64,000 nt of DNA, taken from assembly GCA_031288475.1 (NCBI GenBank), contig JAITRJ010000034.1, positions 1-64,000 on the forward strand. Direction: 5' to 3'. The DNA is from Helicobacteraceae bacterium. GTDB lineage: Bacteria; Campylobacterota; Campylobacteria; Campylobacterales; SZUA-545. The position numbers were made by a program, and so were the translations under genes. The notes beneath the pieces were generated by a model. It saw only the letters and a program-made list of their open reading frames with translations. It was not told where the DNA came from and searched no databases. Shown here in pieces: positions 42,788 to 54,056 of the stretch (the stretch's first letter is position 1; the number at the start of each line of letters is the position of its first letter).

Positions 42788-43853
42788 AGGCAGCGCCGAA
42801 AAAACCGAAGAGGCGACACCCAAACGGATCGAAGACGCGCGCAAAGAGGGAAATGTTCCAAAAAGCGTTGATATGGCGGGCTTTGCCGCTCTGATGGCGG
42901 CGGTGATCGCCTTTGCCGCGCTTTTTGGGTATATCGCCGAATATGTAATGCGCTTTTTCCGTTACTGCGCTTCATTTGCCGCGCATCCGCTGGAGACGAA
43001 TCAAATTGCTGCGCTGGGGCTAAACGGAGTGCTCGCGGTGCTGAAAACCGCCGTTCCTCTGGCGGCGCTGGTGGCTCTGTTCGGGGCGATCGGCTACATA
43101 GCGCAGTTCGGGTTTCTTTTTACCACGAAGCCGCTTGTCCCCGATTTGAAAAAGATCAATCCAATCAAGGGGTTTGGCAATCTTTTCTCTATGCAGAGGC
43201 TGATCGATGGCGTGAAGATAACGCTCAAGGTGTTTATTGCGCTGGGCGTGGCTGGCTACTTTCTATGGAAGTACATCAAGCAGCTGCCGACGGTGGGACT
43301 TTTCAGCATAGGCGATCAGATAGCGTGGCTTGCGGAAAAGTCGCTTGTGATCGCCGTTGTAATGCTGCTGGTGTTTTTCAGCTTCGCGCTGATCGATATT
43401 TCAATTACGCGCTACTATCACTTCAAGCGGCTTAGAATGAGCAAGCAGGAGGTGTTAGACGAGTATAAAAACATTGAAGGGAGTCCTGAGGTCAAGGCAA
43501 GGATCAGGCGGATTCAAACGCAGATGAGCCGCAGGCGCATGATGAAGGATTTGGAACACGCGGACGTGGTGGTAACAAATCCGACGCATTTTGCCGTCGC
43601 GCTGCGCTATAAGCCGAATAAGCCGTTTAACGATAGAGCGCCGGTGGTTGTCGCAAAGGGGGCGGACAATCTGGCAATTACGATCAAAGCGTTCGCAAGA
43701 GAGTATAATATAGCGATTATAGAAGATCCGCCGCTTGCCAGAGAGCTTTATCGTCTGGTCGATATAGGAAGGGCTATACCACAATCGCTCTTTGACGCGG
43801 TGATTGAACTGTTTAAGTATGTCGCTGAAACGACAGGGAAGAGGTTTATATAA
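42780..43853 (+). CDS. flhB: flagellar biosynthesis protein FlhB
   Basis: KTEEATPKRIEDARKEGNVPKS; autocleavage motif VVTNPTHFAVALRY. Confidence 0.96.
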   Translation: MAEGSAEKTEEATPKRIEDARKEGNVPKSVDMAGFAALMAAVIAFAALFGYIAEYVMRFFRYCASFAAHPLETNQIAALGLNGVLAVLKTAVPLAALVALFGAIGYIAQFGFLFTTKPLVPDLKKINPIKGFGNLFSMQRLIDGVKITLKVFIALGVAGYFLWKYIKQLPTVGLFSIGDQIAWLAEKSLVIAVVMLLVFFSFALIDISITRYYHFKRLRMSKQEVLDEYKNIEGSPEVKARIRRIQTQMSRRRMMKDLEHADVVVTNPTHFAVALRYKPNKPFNDRAPVVVAKGADNLAITIKAFAREYNIAIIEDPPLARELYRLVDIGRAIPQSLFDAVIELFKYVAETTGKRFI

Positions 43854-43862
43854 GGAACGGAT

Positions 43863-44582
43863 GTGGCGGAGCAGATAATCGACGAAGACTTGGCGGCGCT
43901 CTATAATATCCCCGAAAAGATCGATCCGGTTGAGGCTATCTGGTACTTCAACCTTATTGAGAATAGACGTAGTGAGATATACGCATCGCACTTTGCCCCG
44001 CTTAAAAGTATGGAGGAGTGGCTGGAGATATATATCGCCGCTCCAAAGGGCAGCGCCGCTTGGGATATGGCTCTTTCTATGCTCACCGCTATGACGCTGC
44101 CATTAAACGGCTGGATCGAACTTCACGAAGCGCGGCGCGGGGACGATTGCATCGGCAATCTGTGCATCTCAAGAATCGAACGGATTGCCAACGGGGACTT
44201 TGAAAAGTGGAGGGAGGCGTTTACGCTCGCTCCCCACGGATCGGCTGTCAGACAGCTTGGAATGGCAAATATGTTACGGTTTGCAAATACAATTGAAGAT
44301 TGGTGGGAGATTTATGACAACTCCGAATTATGTTCACAAGAGCAGGAACAGGCGCTGGAACAGATACTTCTGGCAGGGCGCTTTGAGCATTTGATTCGCC
44401 GTATGGAGCAAAACGAGAACGATAAAAGTCTGCTGGAGCGGGCGAGAATGAAAGGACCAAAAGAGTGGCGAGATGAGTACGAAAAGCGCGATCGCTACGA
44501 CGCTTCAGGCGAGGCGGCAGTGTGCAATATCTACATCTCCGCCGATCTTATAGAGAATGAAAAAACAGGAGAAATTAAATGA
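43863..44582 (+). CDS. hypothetical protein
   Basis: 239 aa ORF (GTG start) tightly packed between flhB and 44579 ORF. Confidence 0.7.
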   Translation: MAEQIIDEDLAALYNIPEKIDPVEAIWYFNLIENRRSEIYASHFAPLKSMEEWLEIYIAAPKGSAAWDMALSMLTAMTLPLNGWIELHEARRGDDCIGNLCISRIERIANGDFEKWREAFTLAPHGSAVRQLGMANMLRFANTIEDWWEIYDNSELCSQEQEQALEQILLAGRFEHLIRRMEQNENDKSLLERARMKGPKEWRDEYEKRDRYDASGEAAVCNIYISADLIENEKTGEIK

Positions 44583-45292
44583 TTTGGCGATCTATACTGC
44601 CTTTGCTGTTATCCGCGGTGGCGCTGAACGGCGGCTGGGCAATCAACGAGATCACGCGATACGCTGGCAGCGAAGAATTTAAAAGTGAGATATTTATTGA
44701 CAAAGGGCGATATAAAAGTAAGAGCGGCGATGAAACGATGATTATTGACATGAATGGAAGAAAAATCTACTTTATGTACGAAAGCAAGAAACGTTACTGG
44801 GGCGGTAAAGCGGAAGCCGTGATCGGCGATATTTTCAAAAACTCCGTAACTGAAATGAGCGGCGACGCGGAAGTAGGGCATACGTCCATAAACGAAAAGA
44901 GCATAATTGAAATCGTAAAGACAGGTGAAAATATAACGATCGACGGCTTTGAGGGGATCGGATATCAGGTGCTTGTGGACGGCGAGCTGAAGAAGGAAAT
45001 ATATATCGCGCCGAAACTTACGGCAAACGGCGAAATCGACCCGAAGGATCTCAGCACGATAATGCTGCTCTTAAGCGGCGTCGAAGTGGCGAGCGCTGGC
45101 GTAATAGCGGAGATAAGCGATGAATATATTAACCTGATGCGGCAGGGGTATCCGATCCGTACAATAGAGTACGATCCATCCGGCGATCCGATATTAACGG
45201 AGGTAGTAAAAGCAAGGCAGAGGAATTTTAGCCTTGATGAGTTTAGTCCTCCAAAAAATTTTATAAATACGAAAAAAGAGCTGGAAGAGTAG
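44579..45292 (+). CDS. hypothetical exported protein (DUF4412-like)
   Basis: signal peptide; FIDKGRYKSKSGDETMIIDMNGRKIYFMYESKKRYW; overlaps upstream stop. Confidence 0.65.
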   Translation: MIWRSILPLLLSAVALNGGWAINEITRYAGSEEFKSEIFIDKGRYKSKSGDETMIIDMNGRKIYFMYESKKRYWGGKAEAVIGDIFKNSVTEMSGDAEVGHTSINEKSIIEIVKTGENITIDGFEGIGYQVLVDGELKKEIYIAPKLTANGEIDPKDLSTIMLLLSGVEVASAGVIAEISDEYINLMRQGYPIRTIEYDPSGDPILTEVVKARQRNFSLDEFSPPKNFINTKKELEE

Positions 45293-45717
45293 CGTTTAAC
45301 GGTTTCCCCGCGCCTGTTCTCCTGTCTTTTGACGCGTTGCCGTTGCCTTTCTTCGCGTTGAATGTAAGTTTTTTGTAATTACATATCAGCGATATATCGT
45401 ATTATAGATAAAAGGAAGTTCAATAACGGCATTAAAAACTGGCGGCGTTCGGCGGCATAAACGCAAAGCAGATGGATGAACAGAGGGCGGGATCACGAAA
45501 GGCTTCTCTCTGTTTTTGGCGTACTTTTACGGTTCGGTGCTGAACGCAAAAGATCATAGATATTCTTAACGCGACGTACTCTCAATATGCGCAGACAACT
45601 CTGAGCGGACGCATCATCATCAGAGAGGATACGTAACGTATTGTCCTTGTTGAACGCCACGACGATTGCGCGTCTGCCGAGAGCGCAGGGATATTCGCTC
45701 CAATCAACTGGGAGGCG

Positions 45718-46589
45718 TTGGCGCTCACCTCAGGTTGTCCCGAGCGTGACGCCCAGTTTGAATATATCAATTGCGTATCGCGCCAGTATATGGAGGCGGA
45801 CTGCCAGTTGTCTCTATTGACGCGAAGAAGAAAAAACACTGGTAATTTCAAGAATGGCGAACGCGAACACACCCAAAAGGGGGAACCCGTCAAGGTGCTG
45901 GATCACGATTTTCCAATCAAGTCGCTGGGCAAGGCGACGCTCTATCTATGGGATCTACGATCTGTTCAGGAACAACGGGTTCGTCAGCGTTGGCATCAGT
46001 CATGACACAGCGGAGTTGCCGTGGATAATCTGCGAAGTGGTGGCACGAGATGGGCGCACAGCAATATTCCGTGCCAGCAGCCTCTGCGTCACTGCGGACT
46101 CTGGAGGAAGCAATGGGGGCGTGAGACTGTGGAAAGTCAGATTGCAAGCGTTGGCAAAGAGCTGGGGATGACGCTGAAGGTATCACACTTCCCGCCTGGA
46201 ACCAGCAAATAGAACAGGATCGAACATCGATTGTTCCCATTCATTGGCAAAACCGGAGAGGTAAGCCGTTGCTGAGAATGGACGCGATCGTCAGGGAGGT
46301 ACGCAATAACATCTACAATCAATCTTTTGTGATTGAATGCATGCCCTCTTGATTGATACTCTGCCAGACTGCTGCGGCACTATGACTGTAAATTTTATTT
46401 CGACGCAATTCCTTAATCTCATCGGCGCAGCCACAACCAAGACCGGACTGAAGTGGCAAACGTGTCATTGATTACAACGAATACAGAAAAAGACTTAAAG
46501 TCTCCGATGACACGCTTGCCAAGGTGAATCTGATCTGCGATGCCTTCCACAGGGAACGGAATTACAAAATTCAATCATTCGTAGTCTAA
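45718..46589 (+). pseudogene. decayed ISAzo13-family transposase
   Basis: fragments in shifting frames: CPERDAQFEYIN / NTGNFKNGEREHTQKGEPVKV / YGIYDLFRNNGFVSVGISHDTAEL / GGSNGGVRLWKVRLQALAK / GMTLKVSHFPPGTSK*NRIEHRLFPFI / LIGAATTKTGL / VSDDTLAKVNLICDAFHRERNYKI. Confidence 0.8.
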
Positions 46590-47239
46590 AAACAAATTCC
46601 ACCGTTCGTCGGTTGTTTTATATAAATAAGGATCTGAAAACAAGTCTCAAGCTTCGTCGCGAAGTTTTCTTTCCACGTTATTTTTTATAATTTCGTGCCT
46701 GCCGCTGTAATCCTTACTATATTGCGCAAAATCTTTATGATTAGTTGGATGTTAAGTACAGGTCTGTCCGCGAAGCGATCTTCTCTCTCGTATACGTCGT
46801 TTTTTCGTTATTATGTCTATTAATGTGTTGAATAAGCATCACTTTCTGAAACACAGCCTCTCCTTGCGTCGTTCCGATTTTCACCGCGCCGTCCTCATTA
46901 TACGTTCTTCCCTATTATCAGGCAACCGAAAGTGTCTTTCAGCGTTGTCCCAGTATGGATCGAATCAGTATGCCGCGGGCTGCTGGAACGTTTTGGCTAC
47001 AGAGTTTCAACCTTCCGTCGTGTTTTGAGCTTGATTTGTAATGCCACGTTAAATTATATACTCCGGTAGGTATTCTGTTCATCCCGTTCTCTGTTGTAGA
47101 ACGTCCCTTTTCCTCCAGAATATCCGCGTTGAAGTCAAACCTGTTTATGGTTGCTTCGGAAACGGTTCCTAAAGCCAGCGCTTCTTTATCCTTTTTTAGT
47201 CGAGTTTTCTATTGAACTTAGATACCCGTCGTCGTAGCC

Positions 47240-47890
47240 CTACTTTCTGCGAACTCTATTATAAATCGGATTTAACTTCCGCCCGTTAATCAGCGCCTCG
47301 TCCATAGCCAACAGAATTTGCCTGACAGAATTTGCCTGTCGGCTGCCCCTTCGTCCGTTTCCCATTTCTCGCACTTTAGTTGTTGAAAAATATACTCCGC
47401 ATATTATTTTCTGATCTGTAGCGTCGTTTTCCCATAGATACGGCTCCGGTACTGTTACATAACATTCTTCATAAGAAACGTATTGTATACGAATATTTGG
47501 CGGACGCGTTTTATCGCTTATTGCGCCAATATTGGGATCGGACAATTCAAGATTAATCGCTCCCAGATCATCGGCTAATTCAAAGTGAAAACGCGATGAT
47601 GTATCACCAAGAAAGACTATTGGAACGCGAATAATTCTTGAAGTACAAAGTGTATAAAATATTCTTGGATATTTTGTAAATTTTTATAAGACGGCTTTAA
47701 CATTTCAGAATTGCCAAAACTGCCGGCGCCGGACTTGAAAGCTTCGTCTCCTTTTCTACATTCCAAACCGCTAGACAATACATCAAGGAAAGGGGTTGTC
47801 TGAGCTATACGGAAACTGTCGTTCATTCCATAAGCGTAAGCGTTCTGAACCGTAATCCAAAGCAGTAGCCCCGATTGAACGACGTTTTTT
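47240..47890 (-). pseudogene. frameshifted exported-protein gene
   Basis: ORFs 47617-47826 and 47240-47545 plus out-of-frame extension TSRIIRVPIVFLGDTSSRFHFELADDLGAINLELSDPNIG join into one protein; signal-like VVQSGLLLWITVQNAYAYG precedes in frame. Confidence 0.5.
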
Positions 47891-48421
47891 CATTTCTTTC
47901 CCTCTTTAACCCAGATAAGTTTAACTCCGCGCGTTATGTTTTTTCTAGTACCTTTTAAGAATAATTTATTAAGCTTAGTTTTAACTTCTACGCTGCTACT
48001 AATGTTATACCAATGGGCATTACAAAGTCGCTCATAAATGCTCCTCCGGTCCAGATTTCGATATGCCCAAGATCGTCCGTCGAATCGGCTGTACCATAAA
48101 CTATAACCGCGCTTATCTGGAAATCTCTTTGTCATCGATTTCGGATTTTCTCTTTCCCGCTTTGCCAAAGAGATCGTCCAGTTTCTAGGTCAATCCATTT
48201 TCCTCGAATTGGTTTTTGTCCGCGTTTTCCTTAGGTGTATCCCGATCCTAACGTAGGCAGCGCATTTGCCGAGACAGCCGCTTCAGCAACGTTTCCGACC
48301 CTATATATATTGGGCGTGCGGTTCCTAGCGCGAGATCATTCCGTTATTTACCTAACTTCCGCATTCTTCTTTGCGCTTTGCGCGGCAAATTCCCGTCCGC
48401 TTCCACAATAACAAAGCTCAA

Positions 48422-49297
48422 TTAAACGCTGTCGTCTCTTGGATCGAGGTGAACGGTGATGAACCATTTTGACGATCGATCGAGACTTGCAATCTCCTCC
48501 TCTACGTAATCAGAAACGTCATGCGCGTCTCTAAGGGAGCTTTCTTCGTTAAAAACCAGATGTACATCAACCACATAAGTATGGGCGCTTTTCCTTGTAC
48601 GCAGATAGTGATACCCGAGTATATTTGGAGCGTTTTTCAGCACGTTTTCTATTCGATCCAGCAAAGGCTTGTCAATTGCGCGATCGAGCAGCATAATAAT
48701 CCCAACGCCAGCGACTTTCTTAGCGTTATAAATGATAAAAACAGCGATTACGATCGAAACAACGGAGTCAATTGCGCTAAACCCGCTTAAGGCAATCAAT
48801 ACCAGCGAAACGATAATACCGATATTTGTAAACAAATCGCTTTTATAATGCTGCAAATCGGAGTAAATAATCATTGATTGCGTTTTGTGCCAACAGGAGA
48901 ATAGAAACCATATTAGAAACGCCGTCACGACGGTTGAAAACAGCATCGCCCATATAGCGGCGTCGACCATTTCCAGCCTTTTGCCTCCGACAATATTCGA
49001 CACACTCTGAACAATTATATATATGCCGGTAATACCAATTACGATCGCCTCCAGCAGCGCCGCTAATCCTTCAATCTTATCGCGCCCATAGTTAAACTGC
49101 CCGTCTTCGTCCATCTCGCTGATTTTGACGGCGTAAAGATTAAAGAGGCTGATCGCCATGTCCAAAAGAGAATCAATCGCGCTGCTCAACACCGCCATAC
49201 TGCCGCTGGCGATGCCCGCCGCGAATTTTATCAGCGCCAGAAAAAAAGCAGTTACGCTGGCTAATATGGTGGCTTTCTTCGGAAGGCTTAACTCCAT
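48422..49297 (-). CDS. cation diffusion facilitator family transporter (FieF-like)
   Basis: AVLSSAIDSLLDMAISLFNLYAVKISEMDEDGQFNYGRDKIEGLAALLEAIVIG. Confidence 0.92.
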   Translation of the reverse strand: MELSLPKKATILASVTAFFLALIKFAAGIASGSMAVLSSAIDSLLDMAISLFNLYAVKISEMDEDGQFNYGRDKIEGLAALLEAIVIGITGIYIIVQSVSNIVGGKRLEMVDAAIWAMLFSTVVTAFLIWFLFSCWHKTQSMIIYSDLQHYKSDLFTNIGIIVSLVLIALSGFSAIDSVVSIVIAVFIIYNAKKVAGVGIIMLLDRAIDKPLLDRIENVLKNAPNILGYHYLRTRKSAHTYVVDVHLVFNEESSLRDAHDVSDYVEEEIASLDRSSKWFITVHLDPRDDSV

Positions 49298-50088
49298 ATT
49301 ATTTCTTTTGGCAGCCGCAGCGCCGTTCTCATAACAGATGAGATCTCGCCGTCTTGAACAGTGGGAGAGAAAAGTCTGAAGGAAATCGCTGCCTGACTGA
49401 TCAGCATTTCAAGCCCGTCCCGCGTCTTGAGATGACATTCTCTCGCCAGCGCCAAGAACGGTGTCTCTCTGCCATAAATTACGTCAAACGCCATTTCGGC
49501 GTTTGAGAAGTAACTTTTGAGCATTGTCTCATTCAAAGGCAAAAAATCGTCTTTCAAGCCAGCCGGAGTTGTATTTACGATCAGATCAAAATCGGTTTCT
49601 GGACTTTTTGTAGAACAAGCGATCTTTTCTCGCAAAAAGTACGCAAGTTTTGCCTCGCTTCGGTTAAGCACAAAAATATCAGCTCCGCTCTTGATCAGGG
49701 CGTGTGAGAGCGCTCGTGCCGTGCCCCCTGCGCCTAAAATCAATACTTTTTTTGGCGTGTAACCCAACGCTTCCATAAAGCCCGGCGCATCGCTGTTATA
49801 GCCGATGATTTTGCCGTTTTCCACAACCCACGTGTTGACCGCGCCGATTTCTTTCGCTATGCCGCGCACTTCGTCGGCTTGATCAAAGGCAAATTCTTTA
49901 AACGGCACGGTGATATTCGCGCCCGACAACCCGCAGCGCTCAAAAACGACTCGCAGAGTCTCGCCGCGATCGAGCAAAACGCGCGTATAGATCGCGTCCT
50001 TCTGATCAAACGCCGTAAACGCCGCGTTATGAATCAGCGGAGAAAGCGAGTGGGCAACCGGATTGCCAAAAACCGCAAAGAGTCTCAT
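49288..50088 (-). CDS. aroE: shikimate dehydrogenase
   Basis: AVFGNPVAHSLSPLIHNAAF; GANITVPFKEFAF; LILGAGGTARALSHAL; VNTTPAGL. Confidence 0.95.
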   Translation of the reverse strand: MRLFAVFGNPVAHSLSPLIHNAAFTAFDQKDAIYTRVLLDRGETLRVVFERCGLSGANITVPFKEFAFDQADEVRGIAKEIGAVNTWVVENGKIIGYNSDAPGFMEALGYTPKKVLILGAGGTARALSHALIKSGADIFVLNRSEAKLAYFLREKIACSTKSPETDFDLIVNTTPAGLKDDFLPLNETMLKSYFSNAEMAFDVIYGRETPFLALARECHLKTRDGLEMLISQAAISFRLFSPTVQDGEISSVMRTALRLPKEIIWS

Positions 50089-51494
50089 ATCGCAAGCAGG
50101 TCTTCAAAGCTGGAAATCATTGCCGCCATTTTGTTTTGAACCTCTCGGTACTCGTTTTCGGGTTTGCTGTCAGCGACGATGCCAGCGCCCGCCTGAAAGA
50201 TCACCCGATCTTTCTCTATATGCGCGCTTCGAATCGTAATGGCGGTGTCCATATTTCCCGTAAAGCCGAAAAGCGCGATCGCGCCGCTATAGCAGCCGCG
50301 CTTTGTTCCTTCAAACTCAGCAATCAGCTCCATAGCGCGGATCTTCGGCGCACCTGTCATAGTGCCGGCGGTGAACGCGGAAGCAAAAAGATCGAACATA
50401 TCCTTATCGTCCGAAAGCTCGCCATGGATATCGCTTACTATGTGCATCACGTGACTGAAACGCTCAATATGCAGCAGATTGCGCGTGATTACGCTGCCAG
50501 CCTTCGCCACTCTGCCAACGTCGTTTCTGCCAAGATCGATCAGCATAATATGCTCCGCGCGCTCCTTTTCATCCATAAGCAACTCCTTCTCCATCTCCAG
50601 ATCGCGCGCGGGATCGGCGCCGCGCGGACGCGTTCCGGCGATAGGCTTTAACAGAATCTGCGAATCGCGCAGTCCCACCAGCAGCTCCGGAGAACAACCG
50701 GCGATGGTGAAACGATCGTATGGAAGGAAGAACTGATAAGGCGAAGGGTTTTTACTGCGCAAAACGCGGTAAAAGCTGAACGGATCGATCGAGGCTGGCT
50801 GAATAAAGCGGGCGGAAAGAAGCAGTTGAAATATTTCGCCGTTTTCGATTTCCCTTTTTACATCCAGCACCTTCGCCATAAATTCCTTTTTGCCGAATGA
50901 AAGGCTGCCCTTCCCTAAATTTTCCGCCTTTACAAGCGGCAGATCGCCAAACGGTTCGCGGATCGCTTCCATAACCCGATCGAGCATAGCTTCGCTCCCC
51001 CGCCGCGGGCAGAGGACGGTAAGAGTGTGTTTTTTATGGTTGATCACGAAGGTGAATTTCGGGCGGATCAGATCGATATCCGGCGTATTGGTTACATCGA
51101 TCAGATTTTCGGTCGCGCTTTTCAAAACAGGTTCAAAAAGGCTGATCGCGTCGTAGCCTACATATCCCACAAACCCATCGACAAAGCCAATTTCCAGCTT
51201 TACCGCCATCTCCTTGTATAGGCGGCTGTCACGCTCTTTGAAGCGTTTTTTGAGAAAGGCGAGCGGACTTTCGCTCAGTTCCTTAGTGCGACTGCCGTTT
51301 TGGTAAAAACTTCTACAGTTCTCGTGCCATACCCTCTCCTCACAGCCAGCAAACATATAGCTGAAGTTGCCCTCAAGGTTGTTTACGCCGCTCTCAAAAA
51401 AGAGCAACCGCTCCCCCGCGAAAAAGCCGCTTAACCTGCTGTAGAGCGCGATCGGCGTAATGGTGTCCAGCAGTACTCTACGGTGCGGAAACAC
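50085..51494 (-). CDS. anthranilate synthase component I / aminodeoxychorismate synthase component I family
   Basis: KPIAGTRPRGADPARDLEMEKELLMDEKERAEHIMLIDLGRNDVGRV; FTAGTMTGAPKIRAMELI; GTG start at 51494 preferred over longer ORF. Confidence 0.9.
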   Translation of the reverse strand: MFPHRRVLLDTITPIALYSRLSGFFAGERLLFFESGVNNLEGNFSYMFAGCEERVWHENCRSFYQNGSRTKELSESPLAFLKKRFKERDSRLYKEMAVKLEIGFVDGFVGYVGYDAISLFEPVLKSATENLIDVTNTPDIDLIRPKFTFVINHKKHTLTVLCPRRGSEAMLDRVMEAIREPFGDLPLVKAENLGKGSLSFGKKEFMAKVLDVKREIENGEIFQLLLSARFIQPASIDPFSFYRVLRSKNPSPYQFFLPYDRFTIAGCSPELLVGLRDSQILLKPIAGTRPRGADPARDLEMEKELLMDEKERAEHIMLIDLGRNDVGRVAKAGSVITRNLLHIERFSHVMHIVSDIHGELSDDKDMFDLFASAFTAGTMTGAPKIRAMELIAEFEGTKRGCYSGAIALFGFTGNMDTAITIRSAHIEKDRVIFQAGAGIVADSKPENEYREVQNKMAAMISSFEDLLAI

Positions 51495-51495
51495 G

Positions 51496-52242
51496 CTACT
51501 CCCGCACGATAAACGCGGCGGCGTTGTAATCGCGTTTGATGTTAGGCAGCACGGCGGCGGCGGCATCCCGCGTCCGGTACGGACCAACGTACAGGCGATA
51601 AACCTTTTTGCCATTGACTTCTGTGGCTTTGACGGAGATGCTGTATCCGCCGCGATCACGCAGAATTTTCAGATACTCCTCTTTGGGCGCCGTCGTCAGC
51701 GACTCGATCTGCACATAAAAAGCGCCGGCTAACGGAGCCACTGGCTTTACTTCTGTTGTACGCGGCGTAACGGGAGTTGCGCTTTCCGTTATGCGCGGCG
51801 GAGCGGCTGGGGTCGCGCTTCCGGTCGCCAGCGATTGTGGCGGTTCAGGCGTTGAAAGCGGTGGTTTGACAGCGGGAGGCGTCGGCGTCGTTTCAATCTT
51901 CGGTGCAACGACGGTAATGTTTTGTTCGCTTCCTCCCTGCCGCTGCTCTCTGTGGCGCGCGATAATCTCGTCAAGAGCGCTGCGCGGCTGCTCGTCCCGC
52001 ACAATCGGAGGCGTTGCCTGATCGATAAAGGAAGACTGCGTTGAAGCGGTGGGATCAGGCGTGGTTTGGAGATTTTCTCCCTGCGGGATAGTGCCATCAA
52101 TGATCCTGTAAAGCAGTAAAGCGATTACAATGATCAGGAATAGCGCTGCCGAAAGCAGAAAGAGATTCTTAATGCGCGTTGTCGCGCCCTCGTCTTGTTT
52201 TATAAGGATGTCGTTAAGCCTGTTTTGATCGTTGTCTGCCAT
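51496..52242 (-). CDS. SPOR-domain protein
   Basis: single N-terminal TM, Pro-rich linker, C-terminal FYVQIESLT...KVYRLYVGPYRTRDAAAAVLP. Confidence 0.88.
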   Translation of the reverse strand: MADNDQNRLNDILIKQDEGATTRIKNLFLLSAALFLIIVIALLLYRIIDGTIPQGENLQTTPDPTASTQSSFIDQATPPIVRDEQPRSALDEIIARHREQRQGGSEQNITVVAPKIETTPTPPAVKPPLSTPEPPQSLATGSATPAAPPRITESATPVTPRTTEVKPVAPLAGAFYVQIESLTTAPKEEYLKILRDRGGYSISVKATEVNGKKVYRLYVGPYRTRDAAAAVLPNIKRDYNAAAFIVRE

Positions 52243-52254
52243 TTGCGTCCCCTT

Positions 52255-52797
52255 TCACATATATTTTGACCAGTTTGTCCCGCGCTCTTTCGCGTAAACT
52301 TTGTGCGGCAGCGCAAGAATGTTAAATTCCCGCGGCAGATCGGGGCTTGGAAAAACCCGCCATTGCAACGGCAATTTTTGAGAAAGCTTAGTCGATAGTG
52401 TCTTCGCTATGTTGTAACCCTCAAGAAGCGGCGTATGGCCCTTGTGAATATAAACATGCAGATGCCCGATCGTGGCGCTTTCAAACGCGGTGAAGTTCAA
52501 AAAGCCCTCTTCCCTCAGCATCAGCTGCGCGCGATGGTAAAAGCGCACGGTGTCGATGCCGTTGAAATCAAAAACGATGTTCTCCACAAAGTCGCCCTCA
52601 AGGATCAGATCGTGCGCGATTACGGCTTTATTAGAAAAGTGCTCGTTCATCACGGCAGAGCTTAACGTCTGATCGACGCGCTCAAAGCGATCAAACAGCG
52701 TCCTGCCGCGAAAACTTATCTGCCTCCCCTTGGAACTTTTCGTAAAGTAGTGCGAGGTCGCCATTTTAATAAGCTGCAGTTCCATTTGGGCGATCAC
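52255..52797 (-). CDS. DUF1882-like conserved epsilonproteobacterial protein
   Basis: position between glyA and SPOR gene matches the arrangement I recall for Campylobacter jejuni (Cj0402-Cj0404). Confidence 0.7.
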   Translation of the reverse strand: MIAQMELQLIKMATSHYFTKSSKGRQISFRGRTLFDRFERVDQTLSSAVMNEHFSNKAVIAHDLILEGDFVENIVFDFNGIDTVRFYHRAQLMLREEGFLNFTAFESATIGHLHVYIHKGHTPLLEGYNIAKTLSTKLSQKLPLQWRVFPSPDLPREFNILALPHKVYAKERGTNWSKYM

Positions 52798-52799
52798 GC

Positions 52800-54056
52800 T
52801 TACTGCTCCTTAAAAGTCGCTTCGCCATATGCAGGAAATCTGGCGGAAAGCGCTTTGATCTCTTCATGCACTGTCCTATGCTTGCCTGCACCGGCTATGT
52901 CGTCTAACACGTCGGCGATTTTTTCACCAATAAATTTAAACTCTTCCTCCTTAAAACCTCTGCTTGTAAGAGCGGGTGATCCCAGTCTGATCCCGCTGGT
53001 GACAAAGGGACTTCTCACCTCGCCCGGCACAGTGTTTTTATTGACGCAGATGCCACTGTTTAAGAGCGCGTTCTCGGCGTCCCCACCGGAAAACTCCCTA
53101 TCCAGAAAGCTCATCAGAATAAGATGGTTTTCCGTCTGACCGCCAACCACTTTATAGCCTCTTTCCCGCACCGCTTCGGCCAAAGCTCTGATGTTAGCTT
53201 TAATCTGTCTCGCGTATATCTTCCATTCCGGCTTGAGGTTGTAGCTGAAACCTACTGCCTTCGCCGCGATTATGTGCATAAGCGCCCCCCCCTGCACTCC
53301 AGGGAAGACCGCCTTGTCGATCTTTTTCGCAAGATCCTCGTCATTGGTGAGAATCACGCCGCCGCGCGTACCTCGAAGGGTTTTATGCGTCGTGGTGGTA
53401 ACGATGTGGGCGTAAGGAAATGGGTTTGGATACTCGTCCGCCACGATTAGCCCCGCCACATGCGCCACGTCGGCGAATAAAAACGCTTTTACCTCGTCGG
53501 CGATCTCCCTGAACTTTGCGAAATCAAGCCGCTTGGAATAGGCGCTGAACCCCGCGACGATTACCTTCGGTTTCACGATGCGCGCCGCTTTGGCAAGTTC
53601 TTCGTAATCGATCTCGCCTTCGCTGTTTACGCCATAGGCAAAGCTGCGGTAGTTCTGACCAGTGAAGCTTGCCTTCGCCCCGTGGGTCAGATGCCCGCCG
53701 TGACTTAGTCCCATACCCAGAATCTTGTCGTACGGCTCGATCAGCGCGGCGTAAACAGCGGCGTTCGCAGAGCTGCCGGAATGCGGCTGGACGTTGGCAA
53801 AAGCGCAGCCAAAGAGCTTTTTAGCGCGATCGATCGCTATCTGCTCCACCTCATCAACATAGGCGCAACCGCCGTAGTAGCGCCTCTTTGGATAGCCTTC
53901 GGCGTATTTGTTGGTAAGGACGCTGCCCGCCGCCTGCATCACCGCCGGAAAGGTATAGTTCTCACTCGCGATCAGCTCCAGATGCTCGTTCTGACGCGCC
54001 AGTTCCTTTTCAATCCAGCCGTATATCTCTCTATCTTCTGTTTCCAAATAATTCAA
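52800..54056 (-). CDS. glyA: serine hydroxymethyltransferase
   Basis: [52 protein letters not shown]. Confidence 0.97.
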   Translation of the reverse strand: MNYLETEDREIYGWIEKELARQNEHLELIASENYTFPAVMQAAGSVLTNKYAEGYPKRRYYGGCAYVDEVEQIAIDRAKKLFGCAFANVQPHSGSSANAAVYAALIEPYDKILGMGLSHGGHLTHGAKASFTGQNYRSFAYGVNSEGEIDYEELAKAARIVKPKVIVAGFSAYSKRLDFAKFREIADEVKAFLFADVAHVAGLIVADEYPNPFPYAHIVTTTTHKTLRGTRGGVILTNDEDLAKKIDKAVFPGVQGGALMHIIAAKAVGFSYNLKPEWKIYARQIKANIRALAEAVRERGYKVVGGQTENHLILMSFLDREFSGGDAENALLNSGICVNKNTVPGEVRSPFVTSGIRLGSPALTSRGFKEEEFKFIGEKIADVLDDIAGAGKHRTVHEEIKALSARFPAYGEATFKEQ

